Assembly: GCF_007829885.1 (NCBI RefSeq)
Contig: NZ_VIWW01000001.1
Span: forward strand, 3,224,001-3,288,000
Length of the DNA stretch: 64,000 bases
Direction: 5' to 3'
Origin: Streptomyces brevispora
Lineage (GTDB): Bacteria; Actinomycetota; Actinomycetes; Streptomycetales; Streptomycetaceae
Within the stretch, counting starts at the first letter, position 1, and every line of letters begins with the position of its first letter. Below are positions 1 through 8,629 of this stretch, in pieces. Below the pieces are notes generated by a model. It searched no databases, was not told where the DNA came from, and worked only from the letters and a program-made list of their open reading frames with translations. The position numbers and the translations under genes were made by a program.

Positions 1-110
1 CGGTGCGCCGGGTGTGGCCGAGGACGCCGTGCTCGCGGGCGACGTCGGTCATCGTCCGTCCCGAAGAGCACACAAGTTCGATCGCGTCCCGCTTGTGCCG
101 GTCTTGTACT
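1..110 (-). pseudogene. IS3-type transposase OrfA, N-terminal fragment
   Basis: Read on the minus strand, this edge encodes HKRDAIELVCSSG followed by RTMTDVAREHGV. That pattern resembles the start of the helix-turn-helix OrfA of IS3-family elements (K-R-x-A ... G-x-x-x-x-x-V-A-x-x-x-G-V). The frame runs off the window, and no start codon or inverted terminal repeat is visible. It directly abuts the YdcF remnant, so an insertion sequence probably broke this locus. The family call rests on pattern only. Confidence 0.5.
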
Positions 111-117
111 CGTCCGA

Positions 118-270
118 GTGCTGCTGGTCTCCAAGCCCCACATGGAACGGCGGTCGTTCGCGACCGCCCGCAAGCTGTGGCCCGACGTCGAGATCCTCTG
201 CGCGTCGGAGCCGCTGGAGTTCGACGACTACGTGATGTCCATGGGCGGCGAGAAGCACGTCCTGGACATG
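118..270 (+). pseudogene. YdcF/DUF218-family protein, internal fragment
   Basis: The frame reads LLVSKPHMERRSFATARKLW followed by PDVEILCASEPLEFDDYV. This matches the middle of the YdcF (DUF218) family of envelope-related proteins, whose 'SKPxMxRR' segment lies near the active region. Family members are about 200 residues; only about 50 are left. Similarity stops after MSMGGEKHV, and downstream residues look unrelated. No native start remains. It lies between a transposase scrap and a broken membrane-protein gene. Confidence 0.6.
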
Positions 271-351
271 CCGACGAAGTTGTTCGCGGCGGACTTCTGG
301 AGGGAGTGCGAAGCGACGGACGGCAAGCGAGGCATGCTCGCGGATCCGGCC

Positions 352-885
352 TCAGCAGCGGCCAGGGCGCGCGTACACCGTGATCTCCGAACCGCCGACC
401 GATTGCTCGCTGCACGCCTCGAAGCGGTCGGCGAGTGTCTCCCGCTTCACACGGGGCATGGGGTCGTCCTCCACAACGACGCCGGGTGGTGAGGCGACGG
501 CGCTGATCCGGTGGCGCGCGAGCATTCGAGCGCGGAGCTCGCGGGGCCCACTTCGGTGCCGTACAGGCTGTGCGAGGCGAGCGGGTTGTGCGCCCGTGCG
601 AGATCCCACCCCGCGATGGGCGCCGTATCGGCGAGTTCCCAGGCCCTGCGCTTCACGGACAGGTAGACCACGCCGTCGTCGGGCTGGGTGGTCTCGCGCA
701 GGACGGCGGCGAGTGCATTCATGTTGTCCGAGCGGCTCGCGGAAGTTCGCAGCTCAAGGGCAGTCGGCGTCAGTGCCGCGCAGGCGAGGACGCCCACGAC
801 GATCGCGCCCGCACGGATCCCGCGCCCGCACCCGCGCCGTGCAGGCCGCGACCCGCGCACCGCGACTTCGAGGACTCCACCGAAC
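352..885 (-). pseudogene. Membrane protein (glycosyltransferase-like) C-terminal remnant, frameshifted
   Basis: Read leftwards from about 860, one frame gives a membrane helix (GAIVVGVLACAALTP), then a soluble segment containing VVYLSVKRRAWEL and SLYGTEVGP. The reading continues in another frame as RELRARMLARHRI to the stop at 352 (ITVYARPGRC). The switch lies near position 540. It looks like the C-terminal end of a large actinobacterial membrane glycosyltransferase-type protein, but that family name is tentative. The 5' part is lost where the toxin-tail copy begins near 893. Confidence 0.5.
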
Positions 886-892
886 CCGACGA

Positions 893-1060
893 TTCATGTT
901 GTTGGCGACAACTTCAACCTCACTTATCCATAGGGGGATCCATGAGCATCAGCCACACCATCTTCATTAGCCCCGGCCAGCCAGTAGAAAGACTTATTTC
1001 CGACATCGGGTCCGCGTGCGGGGCCCTGCTGCATGTCAAGACGCCCGGATATATTGACGT
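893..1060 (+). pseudogene. Third copy of toxin tail plus immunity-gene start
   Basis: Positions 893-1060 are nearly identical to 14768-14928. They carry the last codons of the CdiA-type toxin (GDNFNLTYP, stop at 933), the same short spacer with a GGGGAT ribosome-binding site, and the first 40 codons of the immunity gene from ATG 942. The match ends abruptly at 'atattgac'. The immunity frame stays open into unrelated sequence. The toxin body is absent, so this is an orphan module end left by rearrangement rather than a working pair. Confidence 0.85.
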
Positions 1061-1330
1061 CGCCGAGTTCGCCCGCGGCGGTCTGCCCGCAGCGGCGGAC
1101 ACCCACGACGGCAACACCTGGACCGATGGGCACTGCTGGCTCTACTGCGGTCAGGGCTGGACCCGCGTTCTGTGGATCGGCCCCGTGAGTGTGGCCAGCG
1201 GCCAGGAGGCCATGTACGCCTGCGGACCGTGCATCCGCGCCCTACAGGAACAGGTCTGGCAGTCCATACTCCTGCACGATGAACCAACTCGTCTGGCACC
1301 TCTGAGCACTTCCGTGGCGGCCGAGCAGTC
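1061..1330 (+). pseudogene. Fragment of a small Cys-containing protein fused to the immunity stub
   Basis: After the immunity-like N-terminus the same frame (ATG 942, stop 1653-1655) continues with WTDGHCWLYCGQGWTRVLW and YACGPCIRALQEQVWQ. The paired cysteines (C-x3-C, C-x2-C) and a cluster of Trp resemble short zinc-ribbon-like proteins found beside actinobacterial XRE regulators, though I cannot name a family. Past about 1330 the frame becomes low-information and runs through the att1 terminator and tRNA remnant. The chimeric ORF as a whole is unlikely to be functional. Confidence 0.4.
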
Positions 1331-1464
1331 TGCCGGATGCCGCGTGGGGAGGCATCGAGCGCGGGGCGGTCTGTTGCGTCGCGGGTGGGGCCGGCGGGGG
1401 AATCCTGTCCGTGCAAGTCCGCAGTGTCTGTTCTGTGCAACTGAGACCAACACTGAGACCACAT

Positions 1465-1581
1465 ACGTCGAAGGCCCCCGCAGCGAGCTGCGGGGGCCTT
1501 CGACGTATTGCCCGGTGAGAGCAATGGCGGAGGATACGAGATTCGAACTCGTGAGGGGTTGCCCCCAACACGCTTTCCAAG
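1465..1581. repeat. att-like direct repeat 1 (terminator plus tRNA-Ser 3' half)
   Basis: About 116 bp match 19785-19900: the hairpin terminator (arms centred on gcccccgcag/ctgcgggggc, 1469-1502), then the minus-strand CCA end, T arm, variable arm and anticodon loop of tRNA-Ser. It ends at the anticodon-loop sequence ttccaa, after which the flanks diverge. Phased TGAGAC repeats lie to the left (1442 and 1454) and to the right (1708 and 1720). It is the leftmost visible boundary of the tandem island. Confidence 0.9.
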
Positions 1582-1775
1582 TTTGTTGGTCCGGTCCGGG
1601 ACTCTGTCCGGCCTCGTTCACCTGCGTTCGGCTGCGTTCGGCTGCGGTCGATTGACGGGCGGCCTCTCGCTTCCGACCTCTCCCGAACGGGCCTGACCGT
1701 CGCTGAATGAGACGGAAACTGAGACGGTGCTCCCCATGAGCGAGACACCAGACCCCGGCAACCCGAACGGCCTCC

Positions 1776-1803
1776 AGGGATCGTCAGCAAGCTGACGATC
1801 CCT
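1776..1803 (-). terminator. Perfect 13-bp hairpin after the FAD oxidase gene
   Basis: agggatcgtcagc and gctgacgatccct form a perfect 13-bp stem with a 2-nt gap. It lies about 100 bp beyond the minus-strand stop at 1905, so it is a plausible terminator for the oxidase. No T-tract is seen. Confidence 0.55.
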
Positions 1804-1904
1804 CATGCAAGATCGAGGCTAACGACACCCCTTCGACTGCGTCGGGCCCTTCTGCGTGAAAGGCCGAGCCTGACCGGGGCGGGGCTCCGACGGCGCACTG
1901 TCGA

Positions 1905-3422
1905 TCAGCGTGACGCGGGCGGGATGCTCTGCTCGTACTGGAAGACGTTGTAGGGGTCGTACTTCGCCTTGATCTCGCGCAGCCGCTCGAAGTGGCGTCT
2001 CCCCCAGTAGGCGGTCTCCCACTCCTGCATGCCGACGTTCGGCACGTTGACGTAGGCACCGTCCACGAAGCTGCGCATCGCCTGGCTGAATTCGGCGGTC
2101 CAGGCCTGGCACGTCGAGGTGAGCGGGTCGCAGACGCCTGGTGTCGTTGAAGGAGTCCCCCAGGCTGCGCCGATCTCGCCGTAGAAGATCGCGTCGCGGT
2201 GCACGAACGCGGTGCCGCCGCGGGGCTCCTTCTTGATCGCCCCGCCGAAGGCATCGACGAAGTAGTTGCTGTCCTCCGTGGGAGCGTTTCGCATGTAGTA
2301 GCCGATGACGTCGATCGCCTTCTTCGGGAACAGCTTCTTGGCGAACTGTGAGAAGAACTTCACGTTGGCGGGCTCCTGCGAGCGCGGGACCTGGGCTCCG
2401 GCAAAGATGGGGCCCCAGTTACCGACCTGCACCTTCACATCGGGCGTGCCGATCGACAGGATCGGGCCCAGCATCTTCCTGGCCTCTGCCGCCGTGCCCT
2501 CCGCGAGCCACGCGAACAGCAGGATCTGGGACTTGTGGATCTCGACTTCGGATCCGAGGCGGTTGTCGGCGAACGGTACCGTACGCTGCCATGCATCGAA
2601 GATCCCATGCAGGTCCGTAAGGCCGTCCCAGGTCGCCTGCACATAGGCGATGCGCTTGAGCGGGCGCACCTTGTAGGTGAGTTGCGTGACGATTCCGAAG
2701 TTGCCGTTTCCCGCCCCACGGAGCGCCCAGAGCAGGTCTGAGTGGTCCTTCAGGTCGGCATGGATCACCTTGGCGCAGTCGCGACCCGACGGGACGACGA
2801 CCTCGGTCCCGATCAGGCTGTCGCAGGCCATGCCGAGCCAGCGGTTGAGGGGGCCAAGGCCGCCGCCGACCGTCGCACCGACCAAGCCGACGCTGCCCTC
2901 GCTTCCGGTCGTGACCGCGAGGTCCTGCTTGGCGAGCGTCGTCACCGCTTCCAACTGGGTCAGGCCGGCGCCGACCTTCGCGATACGAGCGTCGGTGTCG
3001 ATGTGGACCGACTTGAGCTGGCTGACGTCGATCACGATGCCGTTGTCGATGTTCGACCAGCCCTCCAGGGCGTGGCGGCCGCTGCGTACCCGCAGTGCGA
3101 CGTTGTGCTGCCGCGCCCAGGTGAGGGCGTTCACCACGTCCTGGGTCTTCTGGGCGAAGACGATGACCAGCGGGTAGTGAGAGAACAGCTGGTCGTAGTC
3201 GATGCGATCATCCGTGTACGAGGCGTCACCGGGGCGGACGATGTGACCGGTCAGCTTCGCCGGCGACGACCCTTTAGTCGGGTCGCTCGCGGCCAGAAGG
3301 CCCGAGGTGCTCGCGGCCGCAATGTCCGGCGCGCCTGCGGCCATAAGGCCCGGGACGACGATCGCCCCAGCGCCGGCGGCCGCTGACGCCCTGAGCAGGT
3401 GGCGGCGGGAAAAATCGCTCAA
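1905..3422 (-). CDS. Tat-exported FAD-linked oxidase, berberine-bridge-enzyme-like
   Basis: About 505 residues from a TTG start at 3422, chosen because GAGAGGA lies 8 nt upstream and the start opens directly on SDFSRRHLLRASAAA, a twin-arginine signal. The FAD_binding_4 domain follows (residues about 80-230), with RSGRHALEGWS holding the usual flavin-linking His. The second covalent Cys of bicovalent members is replaced in GLVGATVGGG. The BBE C-terminal motif is intact (KYDPYNVFQYEQSIPP). Such enzymes oxidise alcohols, sugars or metabolites with O2; the substrate here is unknown. It is the only intact cargo gene between att1 and att2, with no partner gene. Confidence 0.85.
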   Translation of the reverse strand: MSDFSRRHLLRASAAAGAGAIVVPGLMAAGAPDIAAASTSGLLAASDPTKGSSPAKLTGHIVRPGDASYTDDRIDYDQLFSHYPLVIVFAQKTQDVVNALTWARQHNVALRVRSGRHALEGWSNIDNGIVIDVSQLKSVHIDTDARIAKVGAGLTQLEAVTTLAKQDLAVTTGSEGSVGLVGATVGGGLGPLNRWLGMACDSLIGTEVVVPSGRDCAKVIHADLKDHSDLLWALRGAGNGNFGIVTQLTYKVRPLKRIAYVQATWDGLTDLHGIFDAWQRTVPFADNRLGSEVEIHKSQILLFAWLAEGTAAEARKMLGPILSIGTPDVKVQVGNWGPIFAGAQVPRSQEPANVKFFSQFAKKLFPKKAIDVIGYYMRNAPTEDSNYFVDAFGGAIKKEPRGGTAFVHRDAIFYGEIGAAWGTPSTTPGVCDPLTSTCQAWTAEFSQAMRSFVDGAYVNVPNVGMQEWETAYWGRRHFERLREIKAKYDPYNVFQYEQSIPPASR

Positions 3423-3712
3423 GGTCCAGATCCTCTCGATCGGGCTACGCCGGTACGCGGCTGAGGAAGCCTTACCCGCCGGCCGCCGGGCAGCCCTTTG
3501 TGGTTGACCCCCGCACGGTAACGGGGCGACCATGCGGTGTTTCCCGACACGCCAATTGAGGACGATGACGCCAGTCTGAAGGAGTAACTCAGCGGGATCC
3601 CGTCATAATCGGTTTGGGATGCACCGACTCGGCCACTCTCGCCATCACACAGTCGTCTTGGTCCGGATCATCGAACCCGCAAGCAAGCTGCGCCGCGACT
3701 GAGTCGTTCGCC

Positions 3713-3747
3713 GGTGTGTGCTGCAAGTTCGAGTTGCAGCACACACC
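3713..3747. repeat. 14-bp hairpin
   Basis: ggtgtgtgctgcaa and ttgcagcacacacc are perfect complements around a 7-nt loop. There is no T-tract and no adjacent intact gene, so terminator, regulator and mobile-element end remain equally open. Confidence 0.6.
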
Positions 3748-3770
3748 CATACCTCCGCCACCTCATCCCG

Positions 3771-3920
3771 GCTTCCATCCCGTCTGCCGTCGGCCCACAC
3801 ACCGTGGAGCGGGCGTGGTTCCTGGCGTCCAGGTGGAGCGCGCCACTGTACGAACGACCTGGACGCCAGGGGCCGCGTCTGCTCGGCTCTGCCTGGGTCG
3901 ATGGCAGACGGGATGGAAGC
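3771..3920. repeat. Nested inverted repeats (18 bp outer, 14 bp inner), MITE-like
   Basis: Outer arms gcttccatcccgtctgcc (3771-3788) and its exact complement (3903-3920) enclose inner arms cctggcgtccaggt (3821-3834) and acctggacgccagg (3857-3870). The unit is 150 bp with no ORF. Perfect terminal arms around a short non-coding body resemble a miniature inverted-repeat element, but I see no target-site duplication. Confidence 0.5.
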
Positions 3921-3999
3921 ACCCCCCACGCACGCCCCCGCGGGCCGGCACTCGCGCCGCGCCCCGGCCGTCCCAGTGGGCGAGCGCGGCGCGCTCGGT

Positions 4000-4627
4000 C
4001 TCCGGGCGGGCCCGCTGCGGCGCCAGCGCTCGGGCTGCACTGGGAAGACGTCGACCTTGGCGCGGGTTACATCCGTGTCCGTAAGAACCGGCTGCGCCCG
4101 AAGTACGCGCATGGCTGTGGCGCGGACCCGTGTGGTCGGAAGGCGGGGTACTGCCCCAAGCGTGAGCAGACGCGGCGCGAGCACAAGTCGACCAGTCGCG
4201 TGCCGGGCGCCGCACGATCGGGCTGCCTGCCCCGCTGATCAAGATTCTTTGCCAGCACCAAGAGGCACAGGTACGAGAGCGGATTGCGGCCGGTGTCGAC
4301 TGGGAGGGCAAGGGCTACGTCTTCGCCTCGCCGGTCGGCGGGCCGCTGAGCCCGAACACCGACTTCCACGTCTGGAAGCGGCTTCTCCGAGACGCGGACG
4401 TACGAGATGGGCGCTTGCATGACGCTCGGCACACCGCGGCGACCGTGCTCCTGATCCTCGGCGTCCCTGACGTGGTGATCGACTCGATCATGGGTTGGGA
4501 GCCTGGGGGAGCGGCGAGGATGCGCGCCCGGTACATGCATGTGACGGGAGCCATACTCCGCAAGGTCGCTCAGCAAGTCGGGGACGCGCTCTGGATGCCA
4601 TCCGGCACCGAGGAAGAAGCCGACTGA
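4000..4627 (+). pseudogene. Tyrosine recombinase/integrase, C-terminal half, frameshifted
   Basis: One frame gives LGLHWEDVDLGAGYIRVRKN (near 4024-4083). After about 4210 the reading continues in a second frame with IAAGVDWEGKGYVFASPVGG and then HDARHTAATVLLILGV, the HxxR box. The catalytic Tyr lies in ARYMHV, and the stop is at 4627. The N-terminal core-binding half and the first catalytic Arg region are missing or scrambled. The stop codon overlaps the first TGAGAC arm repeat beside att2, the position expected of an integrase next to its attachment site. It probably no longer works. Confidence 0.85.
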
Positions 4628-4647
4628 GACGGAAACTGAGACGGACA

Positions 4648-4762
4648 ACGTCGAAGGGCCCCACCGCGAACGGTGGGGCCCTTCGAGTCGTGCCCGGTGA
4701 GAGCAATGGCGGAGGATACGAGATTCGAACTCGTGAGGGGTTGCCCCCAACACGCTTTCCAA
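4648..4762. repeat. att-like direct repeat 2
   Basis: The tRNA-Ser 3' half is repeated exactly from 4692 to 4762, ending at ttccaa. The preceding terminator hairpin (4652-4685) has the same position and outline but a different stem sequence (gggccccaccg/cggtggggccc) from the other three copies. TGAGAC arms lie to the left (4625 and 4637); CGAGAC/TGAGAC lie to the right (4859 and 4871). The right flank (4763-4915) is homologous to the right flank of repeat 3, so segments 2 and 3 share one end type. Confidence 0.9.
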
Positions 4763-4974
4763 ATGTTCGTCTGGCTGTCCGGTGCGAGCCGCGCCCGTCC
4801 TGACCTGCGGCGCAGTACACGAGGCAGCCCCTTCTGGGCAGTCTCGGACGAAGGTGAACGAGACCACGAATGAGACCAGCTTTGGGCGCCTGCCAGTGAT
4901 CACTACGGGACGATCAGCCGAGTAGGAGATACCAACCTCCGTGGCCAGAAGATCTGGTGAGAGGCGTCGGAGCA

Positions 4975-5246
4975 GGAAGACGACGAGATCACTGCCGTCG
5001 AGCAGGGATCGATCCCGGACACGCTCGGGCATCCTGCTCAAGGACCCGAGTGAGGCACGCGGGCAACGGGCCAAGCCGCTAACGCCGTTCAGGACCTGCC
5101 CCGCCGGTCTGAGGCAGGAGACTGATTGGGAATGAGGCGCATCCAGCCGACCGAGACCCATTGGATCTGCCTCTTGCCCTCCGCCAAGCACTTTCATAGC
5201 ATTTTGTTCGCTACTGCGAACTGGATCTGTCTGTGGGGGTTGTGTC
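4975..5246 (+). promoter_or_regulatory. Shared leader of the PrsW/toxin cassette with a palindrome
   Basis: About 150 bp directly upstream of the toxin start (5095-5246) is almost the same as 12550-12697 before the second cassette. Both carry a palindrome, gttcgc-tact-gcgaac at 5206-5221 (one mismatch in the second copy), which could be an operator. Further left, 4975-5040 resembles the coding sequence near 10490-10550 of the CoiA-like gene (an EDD-x-ITF-like stretch), a leftover of that gene's tail. Promoter elements cannot be assigned with confidence. Confidence 0.6.
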
Positions 5247-7286
5247 GTGGCGTTGTTAATGGTGGCGGCTGCCGTGTGGGGTGTGGTGCAGCTGTTTGCG
5301 TTGGCGTGGCCCACGCGGTCGGTGCGGTTGTCTACGGTGTTGCTGGCCCTGATGGTGGGTGTGTACGGGTGCGGCGTGGTGGTGGCGCTTGTGGAGGTGG
5401 CCTACACGCGCCTGTATGCGGATGGTTCAGGGCTTCCGGTGGCAGAGGTGGTAGGCACCGCCAGTTACACGGTGGCGCCATGGGTGGAGGAGTTGATCAA
5501 ACTCTGTCCGTTGTTGCTGGCCGGGCTGTATGCCAAGGTGCGTCGGCAGTGGGGGCTGGCGGACTTCGTGGTGCTCGGCTCAGCTCTGGGGGCCGGGTTC
5601 GGGCTACTGGAGGCTTTGCTGCGATTTGCAGCTGAAGCCAAGCGGGCCATCCCCCGAGCCCATGGCGGCTGGGTGATCCCCGACGGGCTGTCCCCACCGT
5701 ATGTGCCCGGCCCACACCAGGTGTTCACCAGCTGGCTTCCGGCCCCGTTCGCAACCTTGGAGATGGGCCAGGAGGCCGCCTCTGCGACGTTCTCGCATCT
5801 GGTATGGACGGCCCTGGCGGGCTTTGGCGTTGGGGTGTTGCTGCGAGGCCGCGGCTGGATACGGCTGTTGGCGGTGGTACCGGTAGCGGCCGCGATCGGG
5901 TATCACACGCTGAACAACTACGTGGCCCAGCACTATGACGCCACCGGCGCGGCGGATTGGCTGGAGAAGCTGGACGCAAAGTCGTGGCTGATGCCACTGA
6001 TCTGCCTGTCCCTGGCCATGATCGTTGACCTGCGCCAACTGCACCACGGTAAGAGCCGAATACCGGGCGTGCTGCTGGCCGGCGAACGCGAGGCCGGCGA
6101 CAGCCCCGCTGCCCTCATCCGCTACGCCGCCTGGCGCCTGCCTTGGACCGTGCTGATCGCTGTTCGTTTCGTACGGCTGCGCCGCGCGTTGTGCTACATG
6201 ACTGCCCTCGCCTCATCTACGGAGACCGAGGAACTGCGTCGCCTGACCGCGAGCATCGCCGCCCGCATCGACACCTCTGACCGTGAAGATGCCTGGCAAG
6301 GCTTGGACATCCGCAGCCTGCTGAAGAAGACCCGTGCCGACAGCGGACGTTGGAGATGGCAACTGGTCGTTCCCTGTCTCCTGGCTCTGCCCTCTCTGAT
6401 CTTCCTAGGTATCGGATCGTTCCACTCCGCCTCTGGTCTGCAGACGTATATCGCCACTGGACCGCGTCCTGAGATCCTTCTCTACTGCGCTCTAGCGGCC
6501 CTGGCCTGGATCGCCTGGCAGCTGACCGCCCTGCTCCGTACCTGGCGGGCTACGGCGGCCCAACCCATCGGTGAGCAAGTTGCCCTGCACCGCTTCCGCA
6601 TCGCCACTGCCTTGGGTTCCGGCGCCGCCGGAGCATTCATGCTCTACCGCGGTCTGGGTGGCGCCGACGTCACCACCGACACGCTTCTCTCCCCGGCCCA
6701 TCTACTGGAAGCCCTCGACCAGACCCTCTTCTGGGTCGGACTCCTGCTTCTTCTGCTCTCCCTGGCCGCACTCATCGGACCTGGTGCCGGTCTGGCCCTC
6801 GCAGGCGGGGGTGCCTTGGCCGGCCTGACTGTCGAAGCCGCAGCCAACGCAGCTCTCCTGGGCTCAGCGGGCATCGTGCTCATGGGGGCCAGTGCCAACG
6901 GAGGCTTCGGCGACAGCGGGACAGACGGGCAGGGTTCGCAATCATCGGGTGGGGGGGAAGTCAACTGGAAGCCGGCCAGCACCAAGACGTTCGGGCACAC
7001 CTTCAAGACGCACGGCCGGAAGCGCACTCTCCAGCAGATGGCGGATCGAGCGCGAGGGAAGGGAACGCCCCAAGGTCAATGGCTTGACGACAACGCGGCC
7101 GCCGACCTGTTGCGCCGAGAACATCGCCCCGGCCTGACAGGAACGGAGGATTCATACATCGTTCAAATCCCCAAGGGGATGGGCAGGGTTGTATTCGAAG
7201 ACGAAACCTGGAAAGAGGCAACTCACGCTATCCTCGTTCCGGGGCGAAATGGCCTGTTCAGGTCCGCCTATCCAATAATTCCATGA
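5247..7286 (+). CDS. PrsW-like membrane protease fused to a C-terminal toxin domain
   Basis: The 679-residue product starts at GTG 5247. The N-terminus is multi-pass membrane and carries PrsW-type glutamic-protease marks: PWVEELIK (E81/E82), GAGFGLLEA (E122), FSHLVWTALAG (H184) and GYHTLNNY (H220). A cytosolic loop (about 245-375) and four to five more helices (about 380-560) follow, then a Gly/Ser-rich linker and a 106-residue C-terminal domain from W574. That domain begins FGHTFKTHGRKR and ends THAILVPGRNGLFRSAYP, with three His. Its shape suggests a small RNase-type toxin (BECR-like, inferred only). Everything before the linker is shared with the gene at 12698; the end is unique, as in polymorphic toxins. 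The next gene overlaps by 4 bp. Confidence 0.8.
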   Translation: MALLMVAAAVWGVVQLFALAWPTRSVRLSTVLLALMVGVYGCGVVVALVEVAYTRLYADGSGLPVAEVVGTASYTVAPWVEELIKLCPLLLAGLYAKVRRQWGLADFVVLGSALGAGFGLLEALLRFAAEAKRAIPRAHGGWVIPDGLSPPYVPGPHQVFTSWLPAPFATLEMGQEAASATFSHLVWTALAGFGVGVLLRGRGWIRLLAVVPVAAAIGYHTLNNYVAQHYDATGAADWLEKLDAKSWLMPLICLSLAMIVDLRQLHHGKSRIPGVLLAGEREAGDSPAALIRYAAWRLPWTVLIAVRFVRLRRALCYMTALASSTETEELRRLTASIAARIDTSDREDAWQGLDIRSLLKKTRADSGRWRWQLVVPCLLALPSLIFLGIGSFHSASGLQTYIATGPRPEILLYCALAALAWIAWQLTALLRTWRATAAQPIGEQVALHRFRIATALGSGAAGAFMLYRGLGGADVTTDTLLSPAHLLEALDQTLFWVGLLLLLLSLAALIGPGAGLALAGGGALAGLTVEAAANAALLGSAGIVLMGASANGGFGDSGTDGQGSQSSGGGEVNWKPASTKTFGHTFKTHGRKRTLQQMADRARGKGTPQGQWLDDNAAADLLRREHRPGLTGTEDSYIVQIPKGMGRVVFEDETWKEATHAILVPGRNGLFRSAYPIIP

Positions 7287-7798
7287 GGAGAAAAGTGTTT
7301 CACTTTCAATTTGAGGGGCCTTCGGGGGTCGTTTCGGGGCAGAGGCCGGAAGGGGGGCTGGAGGACAATGATGACTATCAGTACCTGGTCATCGAAGGGT
7401 GCTCCTCTCTGTCGGAGACTGATTGTCGGTTCGTGATTGGTGGATTCGGGCAGGACGACTGGAGGTTCGACATCGAATACGACATGTCTTCCTTCCTTGA
7501 ATGCCTCCCCGAGCTACTCGCGGCACTTGAATCGGGTCGAGCCGTGGCGATAGACCTCTATCCGCAAGGGGTCGAACGTGTTCTCACGTTCACTCCCCAG
7601 GGTGATGCAGTCAGCGTTGAGTGCACATCGCGAACGTCGTGGACCCCAGATCCTCGGATGGAATACCATGACTTGGCCGAGCTTCTCAGAATGGCCAGGA
7701 AGCTGGCAACAGACTTCTCTGAAGCGGTGAGTGTTGCCGCGCCGGAGATCGGGAGGCTAGAGCCATTCACGTCATGGAGGGCTGGGCAGTTCAACTAG
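7283..7798 (+). CDS. Candidate immunity protein for the toxin at 5247
   Basis: 171 residues. The ATG overlaps the toxin stop (ATGA), so translation is probably coupled. The protein is acidic and soluble, without signal or membrane helix, and has no family I recognise with certainty; short segments such as DDYQYLVIEGCSSLSETDC and FDIEYDMSSFLECLPELLAA suggest a compact alpha/beta fold. Position, size and operon structure fit an immunity partner binding the unique C-terminal domain. It has no similarity to the immunity protein at 14810, as expected for a different toxin type. The function is inferred from context alone. Confidence 0.65.
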   Translation: MRRKVFHFQFEGPSGVVSGQRPEGGLEDNDDYQYLVIEGCSSLSETDCRFVIGGFGQDDWRFDIEYDMSSFLECLPELLAALESGRAVAIDLYPQGVERVLTFTPQGDAVSVECTSRTSWTPDPRMEYHDLAELLRMARKLATDFSEAVSVAAPEIGRLEPFTSWRAGQFN

Positions 7799-8050
7799 AG
7801 GTATCTCGGCGTGACGCAATGCGAGGGGGGTGGGGCTGTGTGGGGAAATCCACTCCGCTCGCGGCCGAGGACGCGGCGGGCCGGAATTCGGTAAGCATTT
7901 CGCGGACCGAAAATGGAGAGACCATGGCTCGCTGATCTGCTCGGTAAGCGCACTGAGTTTCTTCCATGAGTGCAGGGTTTCGGCGGTCCGTGATGTTTCG
8001 TCTGATTGCACGTTTCAGATGGGCGGCCCTCTACCCGGAAGGATTCACCT

Positions 8051-8416
8051 ATGGACGAAGCAGCAGCAAGGCGAGCGTTCCAGGTGGCGGCAGCAGAGTT
8101 GTGTGAGCCGCTTCCGCGTCGATGGGCTCACTCCCAAGGAGTCGCTAAGCGCGCGGTCGAGTTGGCTGCGGTTCTGGGATCAAACGCCGAGCTGATGCTG
8201 TCTGCGGCCGTATTGCATGATGTCGGCTACGCTCCGCGGCTGGCCCTTACTGGCTTTCATCCGCTGGATGGCGCCCGGTTTCTTCGTGACGTCCATGGCG
8301 CGGATCGACGGCTGGTCCGGTTGGTAGCGAACCACTCGCTGGCCTTGCTGAAGGCTGAGGAGCGCGGCCTGCGGGACATCCTGGGGGCTGGGCTTTGCCC
8401 CGCTACGTCAACATGA
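8051..8416 (+). pseudogene. HD-domain phosphohydrolase-like protein, C-terminally truncated
   Basis: 121 residues from ATG 8051 (GGAAGGA 7 nt upstream). The first 100 residues are close to the full-length paralogue at 15605: RRWAHSQGVAKRAVEL, the HD pair in AAVLHDVGYAPRL, and VANHSLALLKAEERGLR. Similarity then stops and 15 unrelated residues end the frame, so about 70 residues of the HD fold are missing. The broken end abuts the hairpin at 8416. It occupies the same place relative to the toxin/immunity pair as its paralogue, so the pair travelled as one module. Activity is doubtful. Confidence 0.75.
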
Positions 8417-8448
8417 GAGGGCGCCAACACAACTGGTGGGCGCCCTCT
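8416..8448. terminator. Bidirectional terminator between convergent genes
   Basis: agagggcgcc and ggcgccctct form a stem between the HD remnant (plus strand) and the PD-(D/E)XK-like gene (minus strand). It overlaps the last bases of the truncated HD frame. Confidence 0.65.
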
Positions 8449-8629
8449 GTCATGGGCGGATCGCACTGGATCAGCGCTTGTTCTTCCAGTTTCGGATGGC
8501 CTGGTCGAGCTGCGAGCGCAGCCGCCTAGCGGCATCAGTGCCCGGCAGTAGTTCGGGGTACGACTCACTCGGGCGCCCAGCGATCAGGGCCCCCAGATTG
8601 GTGGAACTCTGCGACGGAAAAACGAGCGA

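Larger units (their letters stand above)
3423..3999. other. Non-coding stretch rich in inverted repeats
   Basis: No convincing gene lies between the oxidase start and the integrase remnant. The left part should hold the oxidase promoter. The right part carries a tight hairpin (3713-3747) and a nested inverted repeat (3771-3920), listed separately. The composition looks like recombination debris. Confidence 0.5.

Noticed and set aside
1508..1696. Short frames repeated at each att copy (reading EIRTREGLPPTRF)
   Set aside because: They are translations of the tRNA-Ser remnant and terminator, not genes.
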